A stretch of 49,679 bases of DNA from Pseudomonadota bacterium (GCA_034660915.1 JAYEKE010000032.1:1-49679); one strand, 5' to 3'; shown: positions 8,583 to 17,163, counted from the stretch's first letter. The notes: a model not told the origin generated them from the letters alone. A program made the numbers and translations.

Positions 8583-10018
8583 GAGGAGGTTCCTTGTTTC
8601 ATGGATTTTGACCGGCGGTTCCTGAATGTTTCAGTCATCCACTGCCCGCCAACCGCCCGTACCAGGCTTATGCGGTTGGCCATCAGCTGTTGCCGGGATT
8701 CCAGCAGCCGCCGTCGGGCGGCAAAATGAAATTGCTGGGCGGTTAATACCGGTAGATAATCCGTAAGGCCCTGCAGGTATCTATCTGTTGCCAGGCGTAG
8801 TGCCTGCCTAGTGGCAAATTCTTCATCTTTCAGGTGTTTAATCTGTTCGGCAATCGTTTTATTGCTGATCAGGGCATCCTCAACTTCTCCCACCGCCACG
8901 ATAACTTTCTGCTGATAGCCGGCAAATAATTCCTGCACCACCGCCCGGTTTCTTTCAACTTCCGCCCGCCGCCGGCCACCATCAATCAGCGGTTGGGTGA
9001 AGCCGGCCAGCAATTGCCAGAAAGTGCCGATCACCGGCGTGGTGCCGAAGGCAGTTTGTGACCAGCCGATATTGCCGGTTAACCTGATGGTGGGGAAACG
9101 ATCGGCAATTGCGGCCGCCAGTTTCGCGTCGCCGGCCTGCAGCCGCAGCCAGGCGCTCTTGATGTCGGGGCGCTGCTGCAGCAGGGTTGCCGGAACGCCG
9201 GTATTGAACATGGCCGGATTATCCGGCAGGGAAACCGCGAAAGTTTGCTGTTTTTCGATGTTGAATTGGCCCATTAGAACTGCCAGGGCCTGTCTGGTAG
9301 TCAGCAGGTTTGCTTCATCGCCTGGCCGTCTGGCCCGGGCGGATGCCAGATTTTGCCTCGATTGATAAACATCAAGGGCTGGTACCAAACCCTGGCGGTA
9401 GCGAAACTCAACCCGATCCAGAGTGTCGGAGAATGATTTGATGGTTTCCTCGGTCAGGGCAAGCAATGCCTGTTTTTCGATAATCAGGTAGTAAAGATCT
9501 GCTACCTGACAGGAAAGACTCAGGTAGAGGATTTTAATTTCTTCCTTGCCGGCTGTGGCTTCCAAGCTGCCTGCCTGACGTCGTTTAGCCAGTTTTTGCC
9601 AGAGGTCAATTTCAAAACCGGCCGCCAGGGAAAGTCGGTAATTGTTTTCGGTGCTGTCTTCAAGGATTCCCGGCTGGTGATCGCGATGTGCCTGCCCTTC
9701 AAAATTGAGATAGGGCCTTTGGGCCGAGGCCTGGATTTTTACCAATGCCTGTGATTGCCGGAGACGGGCGAAGGCCTGATCCAGGTCAAGATTCTGTTTG
9801 AAGGCGGTTTCTATCAGCCGGTTCAGCCGGGGATCGTTCAGTGCCTGCCACCAGGGCTCAGTGGTGCCAATTCCGGTGGTGCCGGTAGATTTATGCTTGA
9901 AGGCCGCGGGGACGGTTGTCAGCTGTTGCCTGGCAGGTTGAAACAGGCCGCAGCCGGTTGCCAGGGCAAGGAGAGTGCCGCAGAAAATAATCTTTCCGGT
10001 CAGCCATTGCCTGGTCAT
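8579..10018 (-). CDS. outer-membrane efflux lipoprotein (NodT/OprM type, TolC family)
   Basis: Outer-membrane channel of the tripartite efflux system, 479 residues. A lipoprotein signal ends in the lipobox LATGC (Cys 23). Two repeated TolC-family halves follow, each with long helices: about 60-255 (LNRLIETAFKQNLDLDQAFARLRQSQALVKI) and 260-460 (LLQQRPDIKSAWLRLQAG, then FTQPLIDGGRRRAEVERNRA, a hallmark of the NodT subfamily). Overlaps the TetR gene upstream and the adaptor downstream by 4 bp each. The last 20 residues, rich in Arg and Lys, extend beyond the usual end. Confidence 0.9.
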   Translation of the reverse strand: MTRQWLTGKIIFCGTLLALATGCGLFQPARQQLTTVPAAFKHKSTGTTGIGTTEPWWQALNDPRLNRLIETAFKQNLDLDQAFARLRQSQALVKIQASAQRPYLNFEGQAHRDHQPGILEDSTENNYRLSLAAGFEIDLWQKLAKRRQAGSLEATAGKEEIKILYLSLSCQVADLYYLIIEKQALLALTEETIKSFSDTLDRVEFRYRQGLVPALDVYQSRQNLASARARRPGDEANLLTTRQALAVLMGQFNIEKQQTFAVSLPDNPAMFNTGVPATLLQQRPDIKSAWLRLQAGDAKLAAAIADRFPTIRLTGNIGWSQTAFGTTPVIGTFWQLLAGFTQPLIDGGRRRAEVERNRAVVQELFAGYQQKVIVAVGEVEDALISNKTIAEQIKHLKDEEFATRQALRLATDRYLQGLTDYLPVLTAQQFHFAARRRLLESRQQLMANRISLVRAVGGQWMTETFRNRRSKSMKQGTSS

Positions 10019-10647
10019 GGTGCCTCCAGCCCGGCGGTCAGGAAAGGGAGCAGTTGGTCGATAAGGGAGTCGGCATCCTGGTTTAGGGTGATATTGTCGG
10101 GAACCATCTCCAGTCTTCCTGTTGTCCGCATGATGTGGCTGATGGTCCCGACGGTAAATTGCAGCCGCCAGTAGAGGGTTTCAGGATTAAGGTCCGGCAG
10201 GGCTTCCTTCAGGGTTTCAAACAGCAGAAATCCCAGTGGTTTGATATGGTGAAGAAAAAGGTTTCTGACTGTATCGTCCGGTTCCGTCATTGCCCGTCCC
10301 ACCAGGGCGATAAAATAATTGCTGCCGTTTTTGCTGTCCCGGTATTTCAGGGTGGGTTCAATGAACGCTCTGATAATATCGGCTGCCCGCAGCGGCTTTT
10401 TCTCCCGCTGGGCCAGCTCACGAACTGCTTTGATATTGTCCTGTCTGATTTTGTTGAGGGGGATCAAGTGGCGTTCAAATATTGCTTTCAGCAGCGCTTC
10501 TTTGGAACCAAAATGATAATTGACCGCAGCCAGGTTGACTCCGGCTTCCCCGGTTATTTTCCGCAGTGAGGTATGGTGGTAGCCGTGGAGAGCAAAAAGT
10601 CTTTCAGCCGCGTCCAGGATGCTCTGTTTGGTGTTTTTTTCAGCCAT
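10015..10647 (-). CDS. TetR/AcrR family repressor (CecR-like, DUF1956)
   Basis: A 210-residue transcription factor, first gene of the efflux operon and so probably its autorepressor. The N-terminal helix-turn-helix domain (residues 8-55) shows ILDAAERLFALHGYHHTSLR and AAVNYHFGSKEALLKAIFER, both diagnostic of TetR. The C-terminal ligand domain (about 75-205) fits the DUF1956/CecR group, including RDSKNGSNYFIALVGRAMTEP and LQFTVGTISHIM. A palindrome with ATACA/TGTAT ends 35 bp upstream of the start is a good operator candidate. Its stop overlaps the next start (ATGA). The inducer is unknown. Confidence 0.88.
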   Translation of the reverse strand: MAEKNTKQSILDAAERLFALHGYHHTSLRKITGEAGVNLAAVNYHFGSKEALLKAIFERHLIPLNKIRQDNIKAVRELAQREKKPLRAADIIRAFIEPTLKYRDSKNGSNYFIALVGRAMTEPDDTVRNLFLHHIKPLGFLLFETLKEALPDLNPETLYWRLQFTVGTISHIMRTTGRLEMVPDNITLNQDADSLIDQLLPFLTAGLEAP

Positions 10648-10681
10648 GGTTTTCTTTGGTGATTTTTGCCTTAATATATTT

Positions 10682-10706
10682 ATACAAACGTTTAAAACAA
10701 ATGTAT
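10682..10706. promoter_or_regulatory. candidate TetR operator
   Basis: Imperfect 25-bp palindrome with outer arms ATACA and TGTAT and inner GTTT/AAAC, 9 of 12 base pairs matching across the centre, in the divergent gap between the tetR start and the glycine-zipper gene. Position and length suit a TetR dimer site. Binding is inferred. Confidence 0.4.
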
Positions 10707-10811
10707 TAATAAGTCAAGAAAAAATACTTAACTATGACCGCTGGTAAACTTTTTGCAGGCTGCCCTCGTCCGAGAAGGAAAAGGAAAATGCAACGATGAA
10801 AGGAGGCGGAC

Positions 10812-11303
10812 ATGCAGAAAATACAATTATTTATACGGATTTTGGTGGCGGCATTTTTACTGGCTGGCCTGGTATCCTGTGCTTCTACACCCGGCTACTA
10901 CAATACCCAGAGGGGCGCGGCCATTGGTGCTGGAATTGGTGCCCTTGCCGGGCAGGCGATTGGCAGAGATACCGAAGGGACTTTGCTCGGTGCCGGTATA
11001 GGCACGGTGGCCGGGGCCATTCTTGGCAACGCGGTTGATCAGGATCAGCAGATGAATCGGGAAACTATATATCATGACCGACGGACTGAGAACTACGGTT
11101 ATCGACGTAATAGATCGTACAATGATTATGACCAGCATGGTTACGATGATAATGATGGGACGTATGTGGAAACCATTCCCGGACCCGTGGACCAGCATAC
11201 CAACTGCCGCAAGGTAACCAGGCGGGTATGGGATAAAGGGGTTCTGGTGAGTGAAAAAGTGGAAGAAGTGTGCGAAGGGGAAAAATACAGTCGTGATTAT
11301 TAA
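10812..11303 (+). CDS. glycine-zipper (2TM) lipoprotein
   Basis: Small envelope lipoprotein, 163 residues. The signal peptide has a lipobox LVSC (Cys 21). Residues 32-74 form a glycine zipper: GAAIGAGIGALAGQAIG and GTLLGAGIGTVAGAILGNAV, two short Gly-rich segments able to pack in the membrane. The rest is hydrophilic, rich in Tyr, Asp, Asn and Arg (residues 75-125), and ends in a small domain with two Cys (HTNCRKVTRRVWDKGVLV and EEVCEGEKY). Family members (Rickettsia 17-kDa antigen/SlyB-like) help outer-membrane integrity. AGGAGG stands before the ATG. Divergent from the efflux operon; whether the TetR site also controls it is unknown. Confidence 0.8.
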   Translation: MQKIQLFIRILVAAFLLAGLVSCASTPGYYNTQRGAAIGAGIGALAGQAIGRDTEGTLLGAGIGTVAGAILGNAVDQDQQMNRETIYHDRRTENYGYRRNRSYNDYDQHGYDDNDGTYVETIPGPVDQHTNCRKVTRRVWDKGVLVSEKVEEVCEGEKYSRDY

Positions 11304-11423
11304 TGATTGTAGCCTTGCTGGATAGCGGCAGCATCAACCGTAAAAAAGAAAATCAAAATAACTTGCTAAAATGGTCGGAAAAGGGTATTTTCACCTGTTT
11401 TGCGTTGGTAGAGCGATTAACCT

Positions 11424-11595
11424 GGATGTACGGGCTAGGCTCATAGCGGTATTGGCCGCCTGGTTGGGGACAGTTTTTAAAACTGTCCCCCATTGTGATT
11501 CGCGGCGGACAATCGGGGACATTGCTTTAGCGGTGTCCTCACAAGCCGGCCATGGACGGCAGGCGAGAATGAGTGAGAGCCATGCCGGTACATCC
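11424..11595. repeat. dispersed repeat R1, copy a (MITE-like)
   Basis: One of a family whose ends are inverted and read about GGATGTTCCGGCATGGCTC on one side and GGATGTTCGGGCTTGGCTC on the other. Other copies are at 31449-31598 and 37023-37225, with a fragment at 21099-21138. The copies share TTCGCGGCGGAC and GGACATTGCTTTAGCGGTGTC. This copy contains a perfect palindrome at 11466-11490, made of GGGGACAGTTTT and its complement. It creates a spurious upstream extension of the following gene's reading frame (from 11371). Confidence 0.6.
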
Positions 11596-11673
11596 CCAAG
11601 AACAATTACTTATTTTTTGAAGTTGGGCCGCCAAAGCGGACTGAGAACGTTTTTAGGATTTTCAGGAACAGGT

Positions 11674-12489
11674 ATGGAAAGTGAGTTGAAAATGAAAGTA
11701 TCTTTATATGTCAAAATAGGCTTGGTTTTGATGGTCTTCATGCTGGCGCCTTTGTCAGCCGGGGCCTTTCCTTCAAACAAGGCGGCCCAGGGGCAGTCCA
11801 CGCAGCAGCTGAACGCACCAATTCACGGGAAAATAGTGGAAACCATGGATAGTGGTGGCTATACGTACGTGCTTCTGGATACCGGCAGTGAAAAACTTTG
11901 GGTGGCAACTCCGCTGATGAAGGTTTCAGTGGGACAGGTAGTGGATTTGTCTCAGGGGATTGAAATGGCCGGTTTTGCCAGTAATACTCTGAAGCGGACC
12001 TTTGACCGGATTATTTTCTCATCCGGTAAGGCTGTCGCTTCCGAGTCCGGGATGGCCAAAGTCGGGATGAAGAAAAAGTGTGCTCCGGGAAACTGCCCCA
12101 TGCCGTCTGACAAAGATGTAATGAAGATTCCCCATGGTGGGGCGCCGTCCCTGGAAAAGGCAGCAGTGGTTGCCGTCGAAAAGGCCAGTGGCGACAATGC
12201 TTTTACTATCAGTGAATTATACGCCCGGAAAGACAAGCTTGACGCAAAAAAGGTGCGGGTCCGGGGGAAAGTAGTGAAGGTCTCCCAAAATATCATGAAA
12301 AGAAACTGGATTCACCTGCAGGATGGTACCGGTGATGCCACCAAGGGTACATATGATCTGACAATAACCTCGGAAAATGCACCGAAAGTAGGTGAGGTGG
12401 TGGTAGCCGAAGGAATATTGCACCAGAATAAAGATTTTGGTGCTGGCTACCGCTATGAGGTGATTTTAGAAGAAACGACTTTTCAGTAA
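11674..12489 (+). CDS. exported NrfJ-like/OB-fold protein
   Basis: Periplasmic protein of about 271 residues with a Sec signal (VSLYVKIGLVLMVFMLAPL then SAGA). Residues about 46-110 (HGKIVETMDSGGYTYVLLDT, GSEKLWVATP, NTLKRTFDRIIFSSGK) resemble the NrfJ-type domain found beside nitrite reductase genes. After a linker with CAPGNCPMP, residues 175-270 form an OB-fold (VRVRGKVVKVSQNIMKRNW, HLQDGTGDATKGTYDLTITS). The precise function is unknown; linkage to nitrogen-oxide respiration is by family association only. The reading frame stays open back to 11371, but that part is repeat R1, so I start at ATG 11674 (AGGA six bases upstream); ATG 11692 is also possible. Confidence 0.65.
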   Translation: MESELKMKVSLYVKIGLVLMVFMLAPLSAGAFPSNKAAQGQSTQQLNAPIHGKIVETMDSGGYTYVLLDTGSEKLWVATPLMKVSVGQVVDLSQGIEMAGFASNTLKRTFDRIIFSSGKAVASESGMAKVGMKKKCAPGNCPMPSDKDVMKIPHGGAPSLEKAAVVAVEKASGDNAFTISELYARKDKLDAKKVRVRGKVVKVSQNIMKRNWIHLQDGTGDATKGTYDLTITSENAPKVGEVVVAEGILHQNKDFGAGYRYEVILEETTFQ

Positions 12490-12649
12490 ATAGCCGGTTT
12501 GAAGCCCTTCTTTGGCATGTTTGTCCCCAAGTTTTTTACGGTCTGATTACTAAGAAGTGATATCCAGTTTCAGTTTTTCCTGAAAAATCCTCTTCTTTCA
12601 GATCAAAACCTATCCAATCTGCACTGTCTTCTTTATATAACTTCGCGGA

Positions 12650-12689
12650 TCAGGTGCAAGAAATGGCGTAGCTATTTCTTGTCACCTGA
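12650..12689. repeat. inverted repeat between convergent genes (possible bidirectional terminator)
   Basis: Arms TCAGGTGCAAGAAAT and ATTTCTTGTCACCTGA, complementary except for one bulged T, enclose a 9-nt loop. It lies just past the end of hipA and after the NrfJ-like gene. There is no T-run, so a terminator role is uncertain; it may instead mark the edge of the hipBA segment. Confidence 0.4.
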
Positions 12690-12703
12690 ATCCTTTGGTT
12701 CGG

Positions 12704-13960
12704 CTAGTGATCTTGCTTGGAAAGCGCTTCAAGCATTCTGGCCACGCGATCTCCTATGGTTTCATAAAGTAGTGTGACCATGGAATCACTGTATTCTCTG
12801 GTTTGTGTCTGGACCTCGCCAAGCTTGTTCAAAACACTATGACAGCTTTCAGCCATTCGTTCTCGCACCATCGGCCAACCAAGACCAGCCTTCTTTGCCA
12901 TATTCTTCCAGTCACCAATCATGAATGCGTTGACTGATTCGCAGCCACCAATTTTCATCGCGAGATTTTTGGAAAGGTCAGGCCATGCAAGAGTAGAGAC
13001 AAGATCATAATAGGGAGATAGTCGTCGTTCGCCACCAGAATACAAAAACGAGTAGTTCTTGCCGTGAGCATCGGCATTGCCGATCAACACATTGAAAATC
13101 AGGCCGTTGATAAAGCTGGGAATATCAAGAACTGGTGCAGTGGACCAGTCCCGAAGCAGCGAAATACAGTCGTTAAGCATCGGGCCGCCCTCTGCCTGGT
13201 ACTTTCGCTCCGGCGGAAATCCCAATGCCTGGCAGAAGTCCTCTTGGTGGAGTCGGGTCGTACTGCCATCTTCATCAGTCGCACGGTCATATCTTCGAAC
13301 TAGAATGCACGATTTCTTTCCAATCGGACAATATTCTGTATTGGACGTGTTCAAGCCAACTGCCTGCGCTAGAGTCATACAGAAAATCTCGTTGGCGGCC
13401 AGGCCCGGAAAACGATCTGGTTCTGGTTTCAGTATGTGGGTGCTGGGAGTACCGCCAAGAGGGAGACATATTCTGTTGTTATGAACGATAACGGGCAATT
13501 TGTCCTGTGCTCCGGCGAGTGAGAGTCGCAGTCCATCTCTGCCAACCATTAAGGGACGACGGGGTAACTCGGCTACGAGTTGTCGCAACTCCGGTTCGCT
13601 CAGTTCGCGATACTGGGCATTTTTCGGATCTGTCGGAGCAATGCCTTCAGGAAGCAGGCTGACAGCGCCAGCGCAATCCCCTCCTATCCTCTCTAGCATT
13701 GCAAAGTCATTGGTGTCGCTGATCCCAAAAATCTCTGCTATGATTTCTCGTGGTCGCTCTTCAGGCAGTATACCTGCAAAGAAAGGCCTGGCCTTTTTCC
13801 CCGAGAACACCTCACTTTGGAGAGGCAGTGAACGAGAGAGGGGCATGGCGCCCGGCTTTTCCAACCATGCCTGATTGTAGGAGAATCGCATCAAACCACT
13901 ATCGTCTTGTTCGAGAGTTCCGACTCTCTCGGCATTCAGATAAACGATCAGGTTATTCAT
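12704..13960 (-). CDS. hipA: HipA-family toxin kinase
   Basis: Serine/threonine kinase toxin of a type II toxin-antitoxin pair, 418 residues; E. coli HipA phosphorylates glutamyl-tRNA synthetase and induces persistence. The N-terminal domain (1-105) has LERIGGDCAGAVSLLPEG. The kinase core shows RLSLAGAQDKLPV (nucleotide loop), FNVLIGNADAHGKNYSFLY (catalytic Asp and Asn) and LSPYYDLVSTLAW (metal-binding Asp). All key residues are present, so it may be active. I start at ATG 13960 because it overlaps the hipB stop as ATGA; an in-frame ATG at 13972 would add four residues. Confidence 0.88.
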   Translation of the reverse strand: MNNLIVYLNAERVGTLEQDDSGLMRFSYNQAWLEKPGAMPLSRSLPLQSEVFSGKKARPFFAGILPEERPREIIAEIFGISDTNDFAMLERIGGDCAGAVSLLPEGIAPTDPKNAQYRELSEPELRQLVAELPRRPLMVGRDGLRLSLAGAQDKLPVIVHNNRICLPLGGTPSTHILKPEPDRFPGLAANEIFCMTLAQAVGLNTSNTEYCPIGKKSCILVRRYDRATDEDGSTTRLHQEDFCQALGFPPERKYQAEGGPMLNDCISLLRDWSTAPVLDIPSFINGLIFNVLIGNADAHGKNYSFLYSGGERRLSPYYDLVSTLAWPDLSKNLAMKIGGCESVNAFMIGDWKNMAKKAGLGWPMVRERMAESCHSVLNKLGEVQTQTREYSDSMVTLLYETIGDRVARMLEALSKQDH

Positions 13961-14199
13961 GGCTTTTCGCATTGTCCAGTGTCATCACTAGGGATAGTGA
14001 TCTGGAGTTTGAGCCCCAGGGCATGGAGAACCTGTAGGATCTTTCCGATTTGGCAGGTTGGCTTGCCCTTCTCAAGATCAATAATGAAGCGCAGACCCGT
14101 ACCACAGGTCATTGCCAGATCCTTCTGGGTAACCTTTAACTGTCTGCGTCTTGCGTGAATAGCGGCGCCAAGCTGCTCTGGATTCTTAGGAGTATTCAT
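13957..14199 (-). CDS. hipB: HipB-like antitoxin (Xre-type HTH)
   Basis: DNA-binding antitoxin of about 80 residues. The helix-turn-helix covers residues 8-65 (LGAAIHARRRQLKVTQKDLA, FIIDLEKGKPTCQIGKILQV). It should neutralise the adjacent HipA and repress the operon. I start at ATG 14199; a TTG at 14214 would place coding sequence inside the -10 box. There is no ribosome site and the predicted transcript starts about 7 nt upstream, so it may be read as a nearly leaderless message. The stop overlaps the hipA start. Confidence 0.85.
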   Translation of the reverse strand: MNTPKNPEQLGAAIHARRRQLKVTQKDLAMTCGTGLRFIIDLEKGKPTCQIGKILQVLHALGLKLQITIPSDDTGQCEKP

Positions 14200-14200
14200 G

Positions 14201-14314
14201 TTACCGATCGGCAATATAGCGTATCATGGAGTGCCTGTCAAGTAAAATATTACCGTTCGGTAATATTTTACCCCCACACAAGTCTTTTGCTTAAAATGTT
14301 ACCGAACGGGAATA
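14201..14314. promoter_or_regulatory. three operator-like palindromes of hipBA
   Basis: Copies of TTACCGNNCGGNAAT: O1 at 14201-14215 (overlaps the -10 and start point), O2 at 14243-14270 (two perfect 13-bp arms, TAAAATATTACCG and its complement, around TT, just upstream of the -35) and O3 at 14299-14314. Spacing and overlap with the promoter fit autorepression by the HipA-HipB complex. Sites seen in sequence; binding inferred. Confidence 0.6.
14213..14241 (-). promoter_or_regulatory. hipBA promoter
   Basis: On the minus strand, TTGACA (14241-14236), a 17-bp spacer and TATATT (14218-14213) form a near-consensus sigma-70 promoter. The expected start point lies around 14206, just ahead of the hipB ATG. 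It sits between two operator-like palindromes. Confidence 0.65.
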
Positions 14315-14583
14315 TCGGTGGCTCAGAAAGCTGCCTGTGGGAACAACGCGAACTCAAGGCTTTATTTGCCTCATCCGACCTAATGACCTGTATCAGCCGC
14401 CTGAAAACGGCAACGGGACTTTCAATTTATCGATGATTTCGCGCCGTTTTCAGGTCGGTTCTGTATGCGATTGTTCGGCGATTTTTTGCCGATAAAACTG
14501 TTATGGGATGGATGAGTTTCAATTTAATTTTACTCTGACCCCAATTAATATGACCCCAATTAATATTAACACAATTAATCCAA
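14315..14583. other. gene-free stretch with hairpin and AT-rich tandem repeat
   Basis: No convincing gene. A perfect inverted repeat (CCTGAAAACGGC at 14400-14411, complement at 14443-14454, 31-nt loop) lies upstream of hipBA. From about 14531 to 14588 a CCCCAATTAATATGA-type unit is repeated two to four times with decay, reaching the stop of the M48 peptidase gene. Neither has an assigned role. Confidence 0.5.
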
Positions 14584-16413
14584 TTAATGGCAGTCCCGGG
14601 CGAATTTTTCCGCCTGCCGCTGGTAGATCTCCAGTTGCTTTGGTTTTGCTGCCAGGACTTTTTGCTCCAGGTCCAGGGCAACACAGGGAAATCCCCGGCG
14701 CCAGTAACCTTCTGCCAGGGTGTCGAGGATATGGGGTGCCGGCTTGATGGCCGCAGCCTCTTTTGCCAGCTGGAAACCACGCTCAATATTCTGGATTTGC
14801 GGATCAGCAGCAGTCAGCAGCAGCCAGGCGAAATTATTCAACAGCTCCGGGCGCTTGCGGTCCAGTGCCAGGGCGGATTCAAAATAATTCCGGGCCGACT
14901 TTAACTGTTGCTCTTCGAAATAGAGTGATCCCAGGCTGATTAAGGCATTGACATCATTGGGATGTTCCCGGCAGTAGTTCTCCATCACTTTAATCAGAAA
15001 ACGATTGTTCAGTGATTGCTGTAAATTTGCGGTGTTTAACCGGGATCCCAGCAGGACGAGAGAGGAGACGCAGAGGATGAAAACCAGCAATGCCGCTTTT
15101 ACCTTGTGCCGGTGCCGCCTGATAAGGGCTGGATTTCCAATGCATTTACGTAAATAATCGATTCGCTGGGGAATGTTATAATGATGCCAGTTTGCCCGCT
15201 GGCCGTAATCGCCAATCAGCCAGGCAAGTTTTTTGAAAGCGCTGATCAAGGGTTCAGCTGTGCCCAGGGCGGAGAAAACATAAAGATCGGCTTCCCGTTC
15301 AAAGTTTCTGAGGAAATAGCCAAAAACAAAGCGGAAATACAGCAGGTAAATCAGCAGCAGCGGAATCGTGGATGCCAGCGAAATAATATTCGCCTGCTGG
15401 TGGGGCGAAGATAAAAGTAGATGTTGTATCAGAATTGTGGTCAGCAGCCAGCTGACCAGGAGCTCAAAAAAAGCATAGTTAAGCAGAAAAATGCTGAGGA
15501 AAAAAAGCAGAAATACCAGCAGGTGATGTCTCTTGACATGACCGATTTCATGGGCAATGACGGCGTTGATTTCTTCCGGGTTGAGGATTTCTATCAGCCC
15601 AGGGGTAATCAGCAGGTAGCGGCTGAAAAAATAAGGGCCGACGACCGCGGCAGTTACCATCCTTCCCTCAACCGAAGGCCAAAGCATAATTTCTTTGTAT
15701 TTGACTCCCTCCCGGTGGCAAAAATCGGCTAATGATGTTCGCAGTGCCGACGGTGGCAGGGGGCGGCAGCCCCACAACTTGACCATCAGCGGCGGGGCGA
15801 TGGCCGAGAGAATAAGAAGAAAAAAAGCAAAGAAGGCAATATCTATGGCTGGTGACTGCAGGAGATGCCGAAAAAGCTCCGGGGCTAAAAGCTGGATAAG
15901 ATCAGTAATCCCCATGATTGCCAGCCAGGGGGCGATGATGCCGAGAGCGAAAAACAGTTTCCGGAAGCAGTAGGTCGAGCGTTTTTTTTCAAAGGTCAGC
16001 AGTTTGCTGAAAACCTTGTGGGCGTGTTCCCAGATGATGAGCTGATAGATAAGGAAAAGACCAAAAGCGATGAGATTGTTCAATGCCGAGCTGGCTGAAG
16101 CCAGGGGAAGGGTGGCAATTACTGATTTGATATTGACCATGTAGACGGTCAGGATATAGGCGGCCACCGCCAGAATATTGAGTTGGGTAATGCTGCGGTC
16201 GTAGGATAGGGGAAGTTGTTCAGCCGTCATTTTATGGTTTTGAAATCGGCGGATAATCGCTGAAAATCTGATCCTGATTATCAGGGTGAACAGGAGGTAG
16301 AGGGCGGCTTGCAGGATGAGGGTCTGGCCGATGGTAAAGCTGGGACTTTCCGGCGGTACCTGGGTGCTGTACACCAGGATAATGACAATATAGATGATAA
16401 AAGAATGATACAT
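14584..16413 (-). CDS. membrane M48 family metallopeptidase with C-terminal TPR region
   Basis: Integral-membrane zinc protease, 609 residues, related to HtpX/Ste24-like peptidases. Several membrane segments fill residues 5-210. The zinc motif HEIGH is at 288-292, followed by two hydrophobic helices (298-362), and FEREADLYVF (about 371-380) supplies the third ligand Glu. Beyond a last membrane helix (about 430-450), residues 470-600 form TPR-like helical pairs (VNALISLGSLYFEEQQLKSA, LALDRKRPELLNNFAWLLLT). The TPR part probably faces the periplasm and recruits partners. Twelve bp downstream of the zinc-ribbon gene, so probably cotranscribed with it. Confidence 0.85.
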   Translation of the reverse strand: MYHSFIIYIVIILVYSTQVPPESPSFTIGQTLILQAALYLLFTLIIRIRFSAIIRRFQNHKMTAEQLPLSYDRSITQLNILAVAAYILTVYMVNIKSVIATLPLASASSALNNLIAFGLFLIYQLIIWEHAHKVFSKLLTFEKKRSTYCFRKLFFALGIIAPWLAIMGITDLIQLLAPELFRHLLQSPAIDIAFFAFFLLILSAIAPPLMVKLWGCRPLPPSALRTSLADFCHREGVKYKEIMLWPSVEGRMVTAAVVGPYFFSRYLLITPGLIEILNPEEINAVIAHEIGHVKRHHLLVFLLFFLSIFLLNYAFFELLVSWLLTTILIQHLLLSSPHQQANIISLASTIPLLLIYLLYFRFVFGYFLRNFEREADLYVFSALGTAEPLISAFKKLAWLIGDYGQRANWHHYNIPQRIDYLRKCIGNPALIRRHRHKVKAALLVFILCVSSLVLLGSRLNTANLQQSLNNRFLIKVMENYCREHPNDVNALISLGSLYFEEQQLKSARNYFESALALDRKRPELLNNFAWLLLTAADPQIQNIERGFQLAKEAAAIKPAPHILDTLAEGYWRRGFPCVALDLEQKVLAAKPKQLEIYQRQAEKFARDCH

Positions 16414-16425
16414 GGAAGCTTGCGC

Positions 16426-17163
16426 CTAGTTATCCCTGATATCGCCGGTATTTGAAAGCTTATCGGTGACTTCCCTGCCATTGGGATAATAGACGAACAG
16501 GTGAAACTGGTAGGTTGGGAAATCTGTGAGGTTTTTGTCAGGCTTTCTGGTGCCGGTCAGCCTTTTTAAATTTTCAACAAACTGCCTGCCCAGTTTCAGC
16601 GCATAGGCCGGCGGTGTGGACTGGTCAACCAGCAGGGTCAGAGACAACTCATGTCCCTGTTGATTGATGGCTGCATTACCCACCAGGGAGTGGGAAGTTA
16701 TTTCCTGAATAAGTTGGTTTTTAATCTGGATAGAAATAGTCGGGATGCTGAGTGGTGAGCTTTTTGATTGAATAGCCGGCTGCTGGCCGGCCCCCCAGAG
16801 AATCAGGAGGATGATTTCGATCAGGACTGTAACCGCTAAGCTTATGACCAGTGGTCGGGAAGTGATGAATCTTTGCAACCTGATTGTCGTGCTTTTGGTT
16901 GCTGGTCTGGGTTTGGCTTGAACTGCCGGTTTGTCCGCCATAACTTCAGATGCCGGTGGCTTTTCAGCTTGGAGTTCAGTTTCACTTTCGTCTGGAAGTA
17001 ATGTGGCTTCTGCTGTTTGTTCCTGTTCCTGAATCCTGTCATCTTCAGGGTTCAGGAAGAAAACTTTATGGCAGGATGGACAGCGGACATGGGCACCGGC
17101 TGCCGGAATTTTTGCTTCATCTATCCGGCATCTGGCCTGACAGTATTCGCAGATTACTTTCAT
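16426..17163 (-). CDS. zinc-ribbon membrane protein (MJ0042-type finger)
   Basis: A 245-residue protein with an N-terminal zinc ribbon: CEYCQARCRIDEAKIP and VRCPSCHKVFF (residues 4-36), giving two CxxC pairs as in MJ0042/zinc_ribbon_5 domains of delta- and alphaproteobacteria. An acidic linker (40-85) leads to one transmembrane helix (about 103-123, PLVISLAVTVLIEIILLILW) and a C-terminal domain of about 110 residues of unknown fold. The zinc end should be cytoplasmic. Its neighbours, an M48 protease and a MATE-TerB protein, suggest an envelope function, but no specific role can be named. Confidence 0.75.
   Translation of the reverse strand: MKVICEYCQARCRIDEAKIPAAGAHVRCPSCHKVFFLNPEDDRIQEQEQTAEATLLPDESETELQAEKPPASEVMADKPAVQAKPRPATKSTTIRLQRFITSRPLVISLAVTVLIEIILLILWGAGQQPAIQSKSSPLSIPTISIQIKNQLIQEITSHSLVGNAAINQQGHELSLTLLVDQSTPPAYALKLGRQFVENLKRLTGTRKPDKNLTDFPTYQFHLFVYYPNGREVTDKLSNTGDIRDN

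Noticed and set aside
11371-11673. N-terminal extension of the NrfJ-like protein
   Set aside because: The extension is encoded by repeat R1, lacks a ribosome site, and would bury the signal peptide inside the protein.
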